Below are positions 5,784 through 5,795 of a stretch of 5,795 bases of DNA, one piece after another. The stretch is from Bacteroidota bacterium. GTDB lineage: Bacteria; Bacteroidota; Rhodothermia; Rhodothermales; UBA10348. The position numbers and the translations under genes were made by a program. The notes beneath the pieces were generated by a model. It had not been told where the DNA came from. It saw only the letters and a program-made list of their open reading frames with translations, and did not search any database. The DNA lies in contig JAAZVD010000115.1 in assembly GCA_018623785.1 (NCBI GenBank), positions 1-5,795 of the forward strand. Reading direction: 5' to 3'. Position 1 is the first letter of the stretch, and the number at the start of each line of letters is the position of its first letter.

Positions 5784-5795
5784 TACAGAAAAGGC

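Overview
The window looks like ordinary chromosomal DNA from a member of the Bacteroidota/Rhodothermota lineage. Three things point there: a DUF2480 gene (a family I know essentially from that group), a lipoprotein-type secreted hydrolase, and start codons that all lack a recognisable Shine-Dalgarno sequence. Base composition is moderately GC-rich by eye, which fits a Rhodothermales-like genome better than a low-GC Flavobacterium or Bacteroides. The lineage call is inference.

Layout, left to right on the + strand unless noted. A six-bladed-propeller-like protein (9-854) begins immediately after an in-frame TAG and lacks a signal peptide, so its N-terminus may lie outside the window or be broken. 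After a 52-base gap comes full-length recG (907-3009), the branched-DNA helicase. A 126-base spacer with a possible Bacteroidota-type promoter leads to a 69-residue two-helix membrane protein of the DUF2892 (YgaP transmembrane) family (3136-3345). A DUF2480 gene lies convergent to it on the - strand (3371-3880), only 25 bases away. A 263-base divergent spacer, which contains a 16-bp tandem repeat, precedes an alpha/beta-hydrolase (S9/dienelactone-hydrolase-like) lipoprotein (4144-5247). A 326-base stretch with no conventional gene follows. It holds an inverted repeat and a probable 33-codon, GTG-started, single-helix membrane peptide (5418-5519). The window ends with a second 69-residue DUF2892 protein (5574-5783).

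The genes do not form an obvious single pathway. recG is a housekeeping repair gene. The DUF2892 pair are paralogues that share part of their 5' flank. DUF2480 and the hydrolase are transcribed divergently. I see no CRISPR array, insertion sequence, tRNA, rRNA or phage gene. The least ordinary items are the small membrane ORF with its upstream inverted repeat, the duplicated 16-bp leader element, the DUF2892 pair, and the stop-then-start junction of the propeller gene. No convincing undescribed multi-gene system is visible.
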